DNA of 64,000 bases from Gammaproteobacteria bacterium (GTDB lineage Bacteria > Pseudomonadota > Gammaproteobacteria > UBA6429 > Thiohalophilaceae), in NCBI GenBank assembly GCA_016125505.1, contig WGLP01000011.1:62001-126000 (forward strand). The letters run 5' to 3'. Positions 8,854-17,411 of the stretch are shown here, one piece after another (the first letter of the stretch is position 1; every line of letters begins with the position of its first letter). The position numbers and the translations under genes are program-made. The notes under the pieces are model-generated. The model made no database searches, was not told the DNA's origin, and worked only from the letters and a program-made list of their open reading frames with translations.

Positions 8854-11274
8854 CTAATGAGTACGAATGGAGTTGGCCTCGACAGGATTTTCCTTACTTT
8901 CCTTATCAGCAGCCTCCTTGGGTTTATCGCTGTCTTCCATGGGTTCGGGCATGTGTTGCAAGGCAACCGCGAATACCTCGTCGATCCATTTCACCGGTTT
9001 GATCTCCAGCTCATTCTTGATCGCGTCCGGGATCTCCTTGAGGTCACGGCGATTTTCTTCCGGGATCAAGACCGTCTTGATGCCGCCACGACGCGCCGCC
9101 AATAACTTCTCTTTGAGGCCGCCGATAGGCAAGACTTCGCCCCGCAACGTGATTTCGCCGGTCATGGCGACATCAGCCTTAACGGGAATACCGGTCAATA
9201 CGGAGACCAGGGCCGTACACATCCCGATACCGGCACTCGGGCCATCTTTGGGTATGGCACCTTCCGGCACGTGCACGTGAATGTCGCTTTTCTCGAAGAT
9301 ATCCGGGCTGATACCCAGGACTTTCGAGCGACTGCGCACCACGGTCATGGCTGCCTGGATGGATTCCTTCATGACATCACCGAGTTGCCCGGTGATGTTG
9401 TGCTTGCCTTTACCAGGCATAATCGCCGTCTCGATGGTCAGCAGGTCGCCGCCGACCTCCGTCCAGGCGAGGCCGGTAACCTGACCGACCTGATCCTTTT
9501 CATCGGCCAGACCAAAGCGGAAGCGTTTGACACCCAGATAATCCTCCAGGTCGTCGGCCTTGACCACGGTCTTTTCGGAAGTGGGTTTCAGCAGAATGTT
9601 TTTCACGACCTTGCGGCAAATCTTGGCAATCTCGCGTTCCAGGTTACGCACGCCGGCTTCGCGAGTGTAATACCGGATGATGTCGCGAATCGCATCTTCG
9701 GTAACATCGATCTCTTCTTCCTTGAGCCCGTTATTTTTCATTTGCTTGGTCAGCAAATAACGGACAGCAATATTTACCTTCTCATCTTCGGTATAGCCGG
9801 ACAGACGAATCACTTCCATCCGATCCAGCAACGGTGCCGGAATATTCATGGTATTGGAGGTCGCCACGAACATCACTTCGGAAAGATCAAAGTCAACTTC
9901 CAGATAGTGATCGTTGAAGGTGTGATTTTGCTCCGGATCCAGCACTTCCAGCAGCGCGGAAGCAGGATCACCGCGAAAATCCATGGCCATCTTGTCGATC
10001 TCATCCAGCAGGAACAGCGGATTACGTGTCCCGATCTTAGACAAATTCTGTATCAGCTTACCCGGCATGGAACCGATATAGGTGCGGCGATGACCACGGA
10101 TTTCCGCTTCATCACGTACGCCACCCAGGGCCATGCGTATGAATTTGCGATTGGTCGCACGCGCAATGGATTGGCCGAGCGATGTCTTGCCCACGCCCGG
10201 AGGTCCAACCAGACACAGGATTGGTCCTTTCATTTTCTTCATGCGGGTCTGCACAGCAAGGTACTCAAGAATGCGTTCCTTGACCTTCTCGAGGCCATAG
10301 TGGTCGGCTTCAAGCACCTCTTCTGCGAGAGCGATATCGTGTCTCACCTTGGTCCGTTTCTTCCAGGGGACATTCACCAGCCAATCGAGATAATTGCGCA
10401 CGACAGTCGCTTCTGCCGACATCGGCGACATCATCTTCAGCTTTTGCAATTCGGCCTTGGCCTTGCCCTTGGCTTCCTTGGACATGCCGGCGCGTTCAAT
10501 TTTCTTTTCCAGCTCTTCAATCTCATTGGGCACGTCTTCCATCTCGCCCAACTCTTTCTGAATCGCCTTCATCTGCTCATTCAGATAATACTCACGCTGG
10601 CTCTTTTCCATCTGGCGCTTAACACGGCCACGGATACGTTTTTCCACTTGCAGCAAATCGATCTCGGATTCGATCAGCGCCATCATGTGCTCGAAGCGTT
10701 CACGCAGGTCTTCGATTTCGAGGATCTTCTGCTTCTCATCGATCTTGAGAGACATATGCGCAGCAATCGTATCCACCAGACGGCTGGGATCGTCAATGCT
10801 GGACAGTGACGTCAGGATTTCCGGCGGGACCTTTTTGTTCAGTTTGACGTATTGATCAAACTGCGTGATAAGCGAGCGCACCAGCACTTCGGATTCGCGC
10901 TCGTTACCCAGTTTTTCATCAACCAGCACAATCTGGGCATTGAAGAAATTTTCGTTAGCAACGAAATGCACGATACGTGCGCGTTTGTTGCCCTCGACCA
11001 GGACTTTAACGGTGCCATCAGGCAGTTTGAGCAATTGCAGAATGCTGGATACCGTACCGATGTTATATACGTCGCTTGGACTCGGATCATCTTCTGCTGC
11101 ACTCTTCTGTGCAACCAGCAGGATCTGCTTGTCCTTTTCCATGGCGGATTCCAGTGCCTGAATGGATTTGTCGCGCCCGACAAATAGCGGAATAACCATG
11201 TGTGGATAGACCACGACATCTCGCAGCGGCAAGACGGGGATGGTAAGCAGTTGTTCGTCGATTACATTAGACAT
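8854..11274 (-). CDS. lon: ATP-dependent protease Lon
   Basis: Cytoplasmic AAA+ serine protease that degrades misfolded and regulatory proteins. It has 806 residues (E. coli 784). Order: N-terminal substrate domain (about 1-300, starting [21 protein letters not shown]), AAA+ module with Walker [10 protein letters not shown] near 355 and Walker [11 protein letters not shown], then the protease domain with the Ser of the Ser-Lys dyad in PKDGPSAG and the Lys in [12 protein letters not shown]. The last 35 residues are a charged, low-complexity tail rich in Lys, Glu and Pro. It follows clpX on the same strand and has a good heat-shock promoter in the 113-bp gap. Confidence 0.98.
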   Translation of the reverse strand: MSNVIDEQLLTIPVLPLRDVVVYPHMVIPLFVGRDKSIQALESAMEKDKQILLVAQKSAAEDDPSPSDVYNIGTVSSILQLLKLPDGTVKVLVEGNKRARIVHFVANENFFNAQIVLVDEKLGNERESEVLVRSLITQFDQYVKLNKKVPPEILTSLSSIDDPSRLVDTIAAHMSLKIDEKQKILEIEDLRERFEHMMALIESEIDLLQVEKRIRGRVKRQMEKSQREYYLNEQMKAIQKELGEMEDVPNEIEELEKKIERAGMSKEAKGKAKAELQKLKMMSPMSAEATVVRNYLDWLVNVPWKKRTKVRHDIALAEEVLEADHYGLEKVKERILEYLAVQTRMKKMKGPILCLVGPPGVGKTSLGQSIARATNRKFIRMALGGVRDEAEIRGHRRTYIGSMPGKLIQNLSKIGTRNPLFLLDEIDKMAMDFRGDPASALLEVLDPEQNHTFNDHYLEVDFDLSEVMFVATSNTMNIPAPLLDRMEVIRLSGYTEDEKVNIAVRYLLTKQMKNNGLKEEEIDVTEDAIRDIIRYYTREAGVRNLEREIAKICRKVVKNILLKPTSEKTVVKADDLEDYLGVKRFRFGLADEKDQVGQVTGLAWTEVGGDLLTIETAIMPGKGKHNITGQLGDVMKESIQAAMTVVRSRSKVLGISPDIFEKSDIHVHVPEGAIPKDGPSAGIGMCTALVSVLTGIPVKADVAMTGEITLRGEVLPIGGLKEKLLAARRGGIKTVLIPEENRRDLKEIPDAIKNELEIKPVKWIDEVFAVALQHMPEPMEDSDKPKEAADKESKENPVEANSIRTH

Positions 11275-11306
11275 AAATCGCTCTCTGTCAGTGGACTACC
11301 CAAAGG

Positions 11307-11334
11307 ATATGCGGTCAGGCACACCCCTTTTCAA
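11307..11334 (-). promoter_or_regulatory. Heat-shock (sigma-32 type) promoter of lon
   Basis: On the minus strand TTGAAA (11329-11334) and CCGCATAT (11307-11314) are 14 bases apart. The sigma-32 consensus is TTGAAA, 13-15 bases, CCCCATNT, so there is one mismatch in the -10. It lies about 35 bp before the lon start. Confidence 0.7.
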
Positions 11335-11387
11335 TTGCGTCAGGTGAAATCCATTCACCCGCATCCAGGAGGGTCTAGCCCAGAGAC

Positions 11388-12668
11388 TTAGCGATCGTCA
11401 GAGGCGGCTAACTGTTCGGAACCCTCATAGATGTACAACGGTTTGCCATCGGCCTCGATGACAGACTCGTCGATAACGACCTTTTCAATATTACTCATGG
11501 ACGGCAGGTCATACATGGTATCGAGCAGGACATGCTCAAGGATTGAGCGCAGACCGCGCGCACCGGTCTTGCGTTCCATGGCCTTGCGAGCCACCGCACG
11601 CAGGGCCTCGACTCGAAACTCCAGTTCACAACCTTCCATCTCGAACAGCTTCAGATATTGCTTGGTCAGCGCATTTCTGGGTTCGGTCAGGATCTGAACC
11701 AGCGCAGCCTCGTCGAGTTCGTTCAGCGTCGCGACCACCGGCAAGCGACCTACGAATTCGGGGATCAGGCCGTATTTGATCAAATCTTCCGGCTCCACAG
11801 TCTGCAGGACATCACTGATACTCTTCTTGTCATTCTTGCTCTTGACCTCAGCAGAGAAACCGATGCCGCCCCGTTCGGAACGGTCCCGGATGATCTTGTC
11901 CAGACCGGCGAACGCGCCGCCGCAGATGAACAGAATATTAGAGGTATCGACCTGCAGGAATTCCTGTTGCGGGTGCTTGCGGCCACCTTGGGGCGGCACG
12001 GAGGCCACCGTCCCTTCAATCAGCTTGAGCAGGGCCTGTTGCACGCCTTCCCCGGAAACATCGCGGGTAATGGACGGATTGTCGGACTTGCGAGAAATCT
12101 TGTCGATTTCGTCGATATAGACGATGCCGGTTTGCGCCTTCTCCACATCGTAATCACACTTCTGGAGCAGCTTCTGAATGATATTTTCCACGTCTTCACC
12201 CACGTAACCGGCCTCGGTCAGTGTGGTGGCATCTGCAATAGTAAACGGCACATTCAGCAGGCGCGCCAGGGTTTCCGCCAGGAGCGTTTTGCCGCTACCG
12301 GTCGGACCAATCAGCAGGATATTACTTTTCGCCAGTTCAACGTCATCCTTGCGCTGCCCGGTTTCCAGACGCTTGTAATGGTTGTACACCGCGACTGAGA
12401 GCACACGCTTGGCCTTGTGCTGACCGATGACGTATTCATCGAGGATATCGTTGATTTCATGTGGTGTCGGCAATTTCTTACCGCTGACGGAAGATGCGTG
12501 CTCCTGTACCTCTTCGCGGATGATGTCATTACAGAGCTCGACACATTCATCGCAAATGAAAACGGAAGGCCCGGCAATCAGTTTGCGAACTTCATGCTGG
12601 CTTTTGCCACAGAAGGAACAGTACAACAATTTTCCGTTGTCACCCGAGCTGTTCTTCTCGTCACCCAT
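11388..12668 (-). CDS. clpX: ATP-dependent Clp protease ATP-binding subunit ClpX
   Basis: AAA+ unfoldase that recognises tagged substrates and feeds them into ClpP. It has 426 residues, the family norm. The N-terminal zinc domain is complete ([13 protein letters not shown] and [10 protein letters not shown]). Walker A is GPTGSGKT near residue 123, Walker B is VYIDEIDKI near 190, and the [18 protein letters not shown] stretch is typical ClpX. The ClpP-contact loop with its IGF-type tripeptide is visible as GIGFSAEV. It lies 150 bp downstream of clpP, and that gap holds an inverted repeat, so clpX may have its own promoter besides read-through from tig-clpP. Confidence 0.98.
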   Translation of the reverse strand: MGDEKNSSGDNGKLLYCSFCGKSQHEVRKLIAGPSVFICDECVELCNDIIREEVQEHASSVSGKKLPTPHEINDILDEYVIGQHKAKRVLSVAVYNHYKRLETGQRKDDVELAKSNILLIGPTGSGKTLLAETLARLLNVPFTIADATTLTEAGYVGEDVENIIQKLLQKCDYDVEKAQTGIVYIDEIDKISRKSDNPSITRDVSGEGVQQALLKLIEGTVASVPPQGGRKHPQQEFLQVDTSNILFICGGAFAGLDKIIRDRSERGGIGFSAEVKSKNDKKSISDVLQTVEPEDLIKYGLIPEFVGRLPVVATLNELDEAALVQILTEPRNALTKQYLKLFEMEGCELEFRVEALRAVARKAMERKTGARGLRSILEHVLLDTMYDLPSMSNIEKVVIDESVIEADGKPLYIYEGSEQLAASDDR

Positions 12669-12734
12669 CGCGTCTTTACCTCATTTTCACGGTGTTATTC
12701 ACACCTTGCATCTAAATTGTCCGGTTTTCAAGCC

Positions 12735-12766
12735 CTTGACAGTAGGGTTTTACCACACCTGTCAAG
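12735..12766. repeat. Inverted repeat in the clpP-clpX gap
   Basis: CTTGACAG and CTGTCAAG are perfect 8-bp arms 16 bp apart, 67 bp before clpX. No T-run follows on the minus strand, so it is not a normal terminator. One arm contains TTGACA, so it may overlap a promoter or operator. Confidence 0.55.
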
Positions 12767-12818
12767 TTATCACCCATACTATCCAAGATTAGCGCATAAA
12801 CCGATGATTTATATCAAA

Positions 12819-13460
12819 TCAGTCCTGCTGAATCGCCCGTTTATCCATCACCTTGTCAATCAGACCATACTTCACGGATTCTTCCGCGCTCATAAAGAAG
12901 TCCCGATCTGTATCCTTGGCAATTTGCTCAATTGGCTGCCCACTGTGTTTGGCAAGGAGGGCATTCAAACGTTCCCGGGTACTCAGGATCTCTTTAGCAT
13001 GGATTTCGATATCGGATGCCTGGCCCTGAAAACCACCCAGGGGTTGGTGGATCATGGTACGGGAATGCGGCAGGCAATAACGCTTACCAGCCGCCCCGGC
13101 AGTCAATAAGACAGCACCCATGCTGGCCGCCAGGCCGATACACATGGTGCTAACGTCCGGTTTGATAAACTGCATGGTGTCGTAAATCGACATCCCCGCC
13201 GTCACCGAACCGCCTGGCGAGTTGATATACAAATAGATGTCCTTATCCGGGTTTTCTGATTCCAGGAAGAGCAACTGCGCCACGATTAGATTGGCCATAT
13301 GGTCTTCAATCGGCCCCACGATGAAAATCACCCGTTCCTTAAGCAGGCGGGAATAGATGTCATAAGCACGCTCACCCCGGGAAGTCTGTTCGACCACCAT
13401 GGGTACCAATTGATTTCGAACTGTGTGAGGCCATTCCATGTTAAAGCGTTTATCGGTCAC
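12819..13460 (-). CDS. clpP: ATP-dependent Clp protease proteolytic subunit ClpP
   Basis: Forms the tetradecameric serine-protease barrel that works with ClpX. It has 213 residues. The catalytic triad is visible: Ser113 in GLAASMGA, His138 in [10 protein letters not shown] and Asp187 in KDTDRDFF. The conserved [19 protein letters not shown] loop is intact. The N-terminus ([10 protein letters not shown]) is longer than the mature enzyme, consistent with the usual propeptide. It starts 40 bp after tig, so tig-clpP are probably one transcript, as in most gammaproteobacteria. Confidence 0.98.
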   Translation of the reverse strand: MTDKRFNMEWPHTVRNQLVPMVVEQTSRGERAYDIYSRLLKERVIFIVGPIEDHMANLIVAQLLFLESENPDKDIYLYINSPGGSVTAGMSIYDTMQFIKPDVSTMCIGLAASMGAVLLTAGAAGKRYCLPHSRTMIHQPLGGFQGQASDIEIHAKEILSTRERLNALLAKHSGQPIEQIAKDTDRDFFMSAEESVKYGLIDKVMDKRAIQQD

Positions 13461-13500
13461 GTCAGTGCTTCCTTTTAGGGGTTATCAATAAGGTTTTAGG

Positions 13501-14820
13501 TTATTTATTCTCGGCGTTAGGGTACATAACTTCATTAAAAGTCAGTGTTTTTTCGGTTGTTTTCGCCTGCCCGATGAGCCAGTCGACAACCTGACTTTCG
13601 ATTTCCAGCGATTCAATTTCCGCCAGACGGCGTTTGTCCGAGTAGTACCATTTGACCACCTGATCAGCATGTTCGTACGGTGCCGCAATCGCATCCACTC
13701 GTGCTCTCACTGCCGCTTCGTCTGCCTTGATACCGTTGCGCTTGACGATTTCCGCCATGATTAAACCCAGACTGACGCGACGTTTTGCTTCGGCTTCAAA
13801 GATACTGGGCGACAATTGCGATTGACCGCGTGACATGCCCTGGCGTTCCAGATTGGCTGCCATTTGCTGCGCCAGGGCCTGCGCTTCACTCGCCACCAGG
13901 GCTTGCGGCACATCGACCGGATTCACCTCCAGCAGCTTGTCCATGACCGCTTTCTTTTGCATATTCGCCAGACTGTTTTCCAATTCACGCTGCATATTGC
14001 TTTTGATTTCAACACGCAGTTTGTCGAGGTCACCATCTTCCATACCCAGCTTCTTTGCCAACTCGGCATCAAGCTCAGGCAGCACCGGTTCTTCTACGCG
14101 CGTCACTTTGACAGCGAACTGCACGGGTTTACCGGCAAGGTCTTGTTTGTGATATGTCTCGGGGAAGCTTAAATCAAGTGTCTTCTCATCACCCGTGGAC
14201 AAACCAATCAGGCCGTCTTCAAAACCGGCGATCAAGCGGCCTTTGCCGATCTCGACGGCCATGTCCGTACCACTGCCGCCTTCAAATGCCACACCATCGA
14301 CCGTACCGGTAAAATCGATCGTGACCTTGTCCTCGGCTTTTGCCGGGCGTTCCGCCGTCTGCCAGGTCATGTGTTGCTTGCGGATAGTTTCCAGCATGGC
14401 ATCCACATCACTTTCGTCAATTTCGCAGACCGGTTTTTCCAGGGCGACCTTGCTGAAATCCGCCAGAGTGACATCGGGATACACTTCAAAAGTCGCCTTG
14501 TACTCAAAGCCTTTTCCTGCGTCGGTAGTTACCGGCTCAAAATTCGGCGCACCGGCGGGACGCAATTTTTCCTGGGACACGGCTTCATAGAAACTGGATT
14601 GCATGACGTCCTGTAAAACCTGCAAGCGCACATTCTGGCCGTAGTGCTGTTCGACAACTTTCATCGGGACTTTGCCTGCGCGAAAGCCTTTGATCTTTAC
14701 CCGACGCGATAGATTCTTCAGTTCCTTTTGCACGGCCTCATCAATTTGCGCCGAATCGACGGAAATCGTCAGGCGACGTTCCAGCGAACTCACATTCTCT
14801 ACTGACACTTGCATACTCAA
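13501..14820 (-). CDS. tig: Trigger factor (ribosome-associated chaperone)
   Basis: Binds at the ribosome exit tunnel and shields nascent chains. It has 439 residues, the normal length. The ribosome-binding signature GFRAGKVPMKVVEQHYG (about 45-60) is intact. The FKBP-like domain follows at about 155-245 (EDKVTIDFTGTVDGVAFEGG) and the C-terminal chaperone arms at about 250-430. It begins 25 bp after tRNA-Leu on the same strand with no terminator between, so the mRNA is probably cut from the tRNA operon transcript or uses the -10-like site at 14963. Confidence 0.97.
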   Translation of the reverse strand: MSMQVSVENVSSLERRLTISVDSAQIDEAVQKELKNLSRRVKIKGFRAGKVPMKVVEQHYGQNVRLQVLQDVMQSSFYEAVSQEKLRPAGAPNFEPVTTDAGKGFEYKATFEVYPDVTLADFSKVALEKPVCEIDESDVDAMLETIRKQHMTWQTAERPAKAEDKVTIDFTGTVDGVAFEGGSGTDMAVEIGKGRLIAGFEDGLIGLSTGDEKTLDLSFPETYHKQDLAGKPVQFAVKVTRVEEPVLPELDAELAKKLGMEDGDLDKLRVEIKSNMQRELENSLANMQKKAVMDKLLEVNPVDVPQALVASEAQALAQQMAANLERQGMSRGQSQLSPSIFEAEAKRRVSLGLIMAEIVKRNGIKADEAAVRARVDAIAAPYEHADQVVKWYYSDKRRLAEIESLEIESQVVDWLIGQAKTTEKTLTFNEVMYPNAENK

Positions 14821-14845
14821 ACCTTTTTACTGTTGATCGATTACA

Positions 14846-14930
<85 letters not shown>

Positions 14931-14962
14931 GAAAACACCAAAACTGGGATTCTAAAAACCGG

Positions 14963-14968
14963 ATTATA
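14963..14968 (-). promoter_or_regulatory. Candidate internal promoter (-10) before tRNA-Leu/tig
   Basis: A perfect TATAAT on the minus strand lies 33 bp before tRNA-Leu. A weak -35 (TTACCG) is 18 bp further up. It could give extra tRNA-Leu and tig transcription inside the tRNA operon. Confidence 0.4.
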
Positions 14969-15112
14969 CCGAGACTCGTGGATAAGCGGTAATTCGACGC
15001 AAATTATTCGATATACCGCCACAAAATGGCCGGGAAGTGCAAAAAATACCCGCAATCGAATCTCGAGCAGGTGCAGAAAATGCCGTCTGCTCGGGAATTC
15101 GGATAGGGAAAT

Positions 15113-15188
15113 TGGTGGGCCATGTAAGATTCGAACTTACGACCAAGAGATTAAGAGTCTCCTGCTCTACCAACTGAGCTAATGGCCC
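15113..15188 (-). tRNA. tRNA-Lys (anticodon CTT)
   Basis: 76 bases with CCA encoded. The acceptor stem GGGCCAT/ATGGCCC, anticodon loop CTCTTAA and T arm GTAAGTTCGAATCTTAC are intact. It follows tRNA-His after only 5 bp. Confidence 0.96.
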
Positions 15189-15193
15189 CAAAC

Positions 15194-15270
15194 TGGGGTG
15201 GCTGATGGGACTCGAACCCACGACGGCCGGAATCACAATCCGGGGCTCTACCAACTGAGCTACAGCCACC
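15194..15270 (-). tRNA. tRNA-His (anticodon GTG)
   Basis: 77 bases including the extra 5' G typical of tRNA-His, with CCA encoded. The anticodon loop TTGTGAT and stem GTGGCT/AGCCAC are intact. The 5' end is 15 bp from the end of the repeat element at 15286. Confidence 0.97.
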
Positions 15271-15285
15271 ATAAACCTGAATGTA

Positions 15286-15430
15286 CTGGCGCGCCCGGCA
15301 GGTACTGACTCGGGTCGTCCTGACCCTCGCCCTCCGGGCAGCGCTACGCGCTGTCCAAATCGGCTCCCGGCCGATTTGTCGAACCTTGCTAATCTGATGA
15401 CGTAACAGGTTCGAGTTGCCTGATCTTCAA
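15286..15430 (-). repeat. Structured element ending in a copy of the tRNA-Arg 3' end (element B)
   Basis: Lies between tRNA-Arg and tRNA-His in the operon. Positions 15286-15302 repeat exactly the last 17 bases of tRNA-Arg plus its next base (15471-15487). Reading upward on the + strand come four perfect hairpins: GGGTC/GACCC (15312-15326), GCCC/GGGC (15329-15339), AGCGC/GCGCT (15340-15352) and AAATCGGC/GCCGATTT (15357-15377). Then GTCGAAC, and at 15402-15422 an opposite-strand, imperfect copy of the tRNA-Arg T arm (GTAACAGGTTCGAGTTGCCT). The same plan occurs after tRNA-Pro. Boundaries are approximate. Confidence 0.7.
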
Positions 15431-15471
15431 GCCTTGTGATTTCCCCAACGACTTGCGATATCAGCAAATTC

Positions 15472-15548
15472 TGGCGCGCCCGGCAGGACTCGAACCTGCT
15501 ACCCTCGGCTTAGAAGGCCGATGCTCTATCCAGATGAGCTACGGGCGC
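15472..15548 (-). tRNA. tRNA-Arg (anticodon TCT)
   Basis: 77 bases with CCA encoded. The acceptor stem GCGCCCG/CGGGCGC, anticodon loop CTTCTAA and T arm GCAGGTTCGAGTCCTGC are intact. A second copy of its 3' end lies about 185 bp downstream in element B. Confidence 0.97.
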
Positions 15549-15585
15549 AATCTGTAGGGTCGAGTTTACCAAACTGCCGGAAAAT

Positions 15586-15722
15586 CTGGTCGGGGTGGAG
15601 AGATTACTCGGCTCCACCTCGCCCTTCGGGCCATCCTCACTTCGTTCGGATGTTCCACAAATCTTCAATTTGTGGTCGAACTGCCCATTTATGTCGTCGG
15701 GAGTTCAAATCTCTGCTTCCCA
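15586..15722 (-). repeat. Structured element ending in a copy of the tRNA-Pro 3' end (element A)
   Basis: Lies between tRNA-Pro and tRNA-Arg in the operon. Positions 15586-15605 repeat exactly the tRNA-Pro 3' end plus its next base (15735-15754). Hairpins follow on the + strand: GCCC/GGGC (15621-15631), CATCC/GGATG (15632-15652) and CCACAAAT/ATTTGTGG (15655-15675). Then GTCGAAC, and at 15696-15714 an opposite-strand copy of the tRNA-Pro T arm (GTCGGGAGTTCAAATCTCT, one mismatch). Element B shares the core (minus strand) GCCCGRAGGGCGAGG and GTTCGAC. Boundaries are approximate. Confidence 0.7.
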
Positions 15723-15735
15723 CAACACACTTAAC

Positions 15736-15812
15736 TGGTCGGGGTGGAGAGATTCGAACTCCCGACATTCTGCTCCCAAAGCAGACGCGCTACCAGACTG
15801 CGCTACACCCCG
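15736..15812 (-). tRNA. tRNA-Pro (anticodon TGG)
   Basis: 77 bases with CCA encoded. The acceptor stem CGGGGTG/CACCCCG, anticodon loop TTTGGGA and T arm GGGAGTTCGAATCTCTC are readable. First gene of the tRNA operon, about 8 bp after the predicted transcription start. Confidence 0.97.
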
Positions 15813-15826
15813 CAACAAGGCGGGCG

Positions 15827-15855
15827 ATAATACGCGGCCACTGCCAAGAGGTCAA
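15827..15855 (-). promoter_or_regulatory. Promoter of the tRNA-Pro-Arg-His-Lys-Leu operon
   Basis: On the minus strand TTGACC (15850-15855), a 17-base spacer and TATTAT (15827-15832). The discriminator CGCCCGCC is GC-rich, as in stringently controlled stable-RNA promoters. The start falls about 8 bp before tRNA-Pro. Confidence 0.85.
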
Positions 15856-15927
15856 TTGTTGGCCCAACATCTACTTGGCGAACAAGCCGTTACCTGCGAT
15901 CATTGGCTTTTTCTGTAATGGGTTTTC

Positions 15928-16788
15928 ATGAGCGCACAAATCATTGATGGGAAAACCATCGCCGCCGCGATCCGCGGGGAAATCAAGACTGAAGTCGACC
16001 GCCGCAGGGCAGCAAAGCAAATGGTGCCGGGACTGGCAGTCGTCATGGTCGGGCAAGACCCCGCCTCGGCCGTCTATGTTCGCAATAAACGCAAGGCCTG
16101 CGAAGAAATAGGAATCGCCTCCATCGCCTATGACTTGCCGGATACCACGACCCAGCAGGAACTGGTGGCCCTGATCGACAAGCTCAACGCTGACCCGAAC
16201 GTCCATGGCATCCTGGTGCAATTGCCCTTACCGGCACACATGGATGCAGAAACCATTATCGAACGCATCAAGGCCAAGAAAGACGTCGACGGGTTCCATC
16301 CCTACAACATTGGCCGCCTGGCCCTACGCATACCGGTATTACGTTCGTGTACGCCACGTGGCGTCATGACCTTGCTGGAGCGCACGGGGATTTCCGCCCG
16401 CGGCATGGATACCCTGGTCGTCGGCGCATCCAATCACGTCGGCCGTCCCATGGGGCTGGAGTTATTGCTGGCCGGGGCTACGGTCACCACCTGTCACCGC
16501 TTTACCAAGGATCTCGCCAGCCATGTTGCCAAGGCAGACCTCATCGTGGCCGCGGTGGGCAAACCAGGCATCATCAAAGGCGAATGGATCAAGCCCGGTG
16601 CCATCGTGATTGATATCGGGATTAACCGCCTGCCGGACGGCAGGCTGGTGGGGGATATCGAATTTGAACCCGCGCGCGAACGCGCTGGCTGGATTACCCC
16701 TGTACCCGGCGGCGTCGGGCCGATGACGGTCGCCACCCTGATGCAAAATACACTGGAAGCGATGCGCCTGCAGACTACTGGGGAATAA
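15928..16788 (+). CDS. folD: Bifunctional methylenetetrahydrofolate dehydrogenase/cyclohydrolase FolD
   Basis: Converts 5,10-methylene-THF to 10-formyl-THF in two steps with NADP+, feeding purine and fMet-tRNA synthesis. It has 286 residues, the normal length. Family marks: [14 protein letters not shown] with the catalytic Lys region near 50-57, the [10 protein letters not shown] signature near 92-101, the Rossmann motif [13 protein letters not shown] near 165, and [14 protein letters not shown] near the end. It stands alone, divergent from the tRNA operon, and its 3' end overlaps the convergent periplasmic gene by 14 bp. Confidence 0.97.
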   Translation: MSAQIIDGKTIAAAIRGEIKTEVDRRRAAKQMVPGLAVVMVGQDPASAVYVRNKRKACEEIGIASIAYDLPDTTTQQELVALIDKLNADPNVHGILVQLPLPAHMDAETIIERIKAKKDVDGFHPYNIGRLALRIPVLRSCTPRGVMTLLERTGISARGMDTLVVGASNHVGRPMGLELLLAGATVTTCHRFTKDLASHVAKADLIVAAVGKPGIIKGEWIKPGAIVIDIGINRLPDGRLVGDIEFEPARERAGWITPVPGGVGPMTVATLMQNTLEAMRLQTTGE

Positions 16789-17395
16789 GATACTTGCCGG
16801 CCGTTTCCGGCACCCCAGCGAAGCACAGTTTGTATTCGGGCGTCTCCATCTCGGGGGCGCCGTCGTCTATCTCGCCTTCATCCAGGCTGATCTCCACTTC
16901 CCTGCCCTGATAGCGGCCACGGCAACCTTCATTGATACGGTATCCGGAGGCGTCAAAAATCCGAAACCCGTGCAACTCCCGGGTGTAGTGATGCAGACTG
17001 ATGAGCGTCTGGGTCGGTGCCGAGTAATATCCCGGGGTATATGCTGCGGTGAAATCCCGCGTCACCCTGCCCTCGTCGTCATACAGATAAACTTCGATGG
17101 TATGTAATTGCGCGGGATTTGCCTTTTCCCAACGCACGCGACTGATAAGCCTGTGCGTGTCGGCGTTGTAATAGGTGTTTTCAATATAAAAGTCGGGCGT
17201 GTGTGCATAGCCACCCATCCTGGTTTTTTTAATCACCGGTGCCGCACTTATCAATTTTCGATGCAAGGCCAGTGTATTTTTCGCAAACGCCTCCCAGGTG
17301 ATGAGGTGCTTGTTCGGGGCCTTGGCAAAAGCACTGGTACAGACACCCAGGATAAGTATCACGCCACACAACTGTTTTATCCTGGCAAGTTTCAT
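16775..17395 (-). CDS. Hypothetical secreted protein
   Basis: I do not recognise this family. The start at 17395 gives a clean signal peptide ([24 protein letters not shown], cleaved after AFA), so the 206-residue product should be periplasmic. The mature part has no Cys-rich or catalytic motif I can name. It is rich in Tyr and Arg and reads like a beta-sheet domain ([28 protein letters not shown]). The frame runs upstream to 17539 but there overlaps cysS, which is certain. The start is 17 bp after the cysS stop, so it is probably co-transcribed with cysS; the end overlaps convergent folD by 14 bp. Confidence 0.75.
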   Translation of the reverse strand: MKLARIKQLCGVILILGVCTSAFAKAPNKHLITWEAFAKNTLALHRKLISAAPVIKKTRMGGYAHTPDFYIENTYYNADTHRLISRVRWEKANPAQLHTIEVYLYDDEGRVTRDFTAAYTPGYYSAPTQTLISLHHYTRELHGFRIFDASGYRINEGCRGRYQGREVEISLDEGEIDDGAPEMETPEYKLCFAGVPETAGKYLIPQ

Positions 17396-17411
17396 CGCAG
17401 CACTTGTCGCC

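Noticed and set aside
9271-10809. A 512-codon open frame on the plus strand
   Set aside because: It lies antisense to lon, whose motifs are complete. The composition (His and Gln rich) is that of a shadow frame.
14964-15467. A 167-codon open frame on the minus strand across tRNA-Lys, tRNA-His and element B
   Set aside because: Its text is simply translated tRNA sequence (for example QLVEPRIVIPAVVGSSP), a common artefact over tRNA genes; the tRNAs are unambiguous.
15286-15487. Duplicated tRNA-Arg 3' end as an integrase attachment pair (attL/attR)
   Set aside because: The segment between the copies is only 185 bp, has no integrase gene, and the same layout recurs at tRNA-Pro, so a small repeat element explains it better than a deleted island.
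15813-15927. Possible extra gene between tRNA-Pro and folD
   Set aside because: The 115 bp contain the tRNA operon promoter and a folD leader, with no coding frame.
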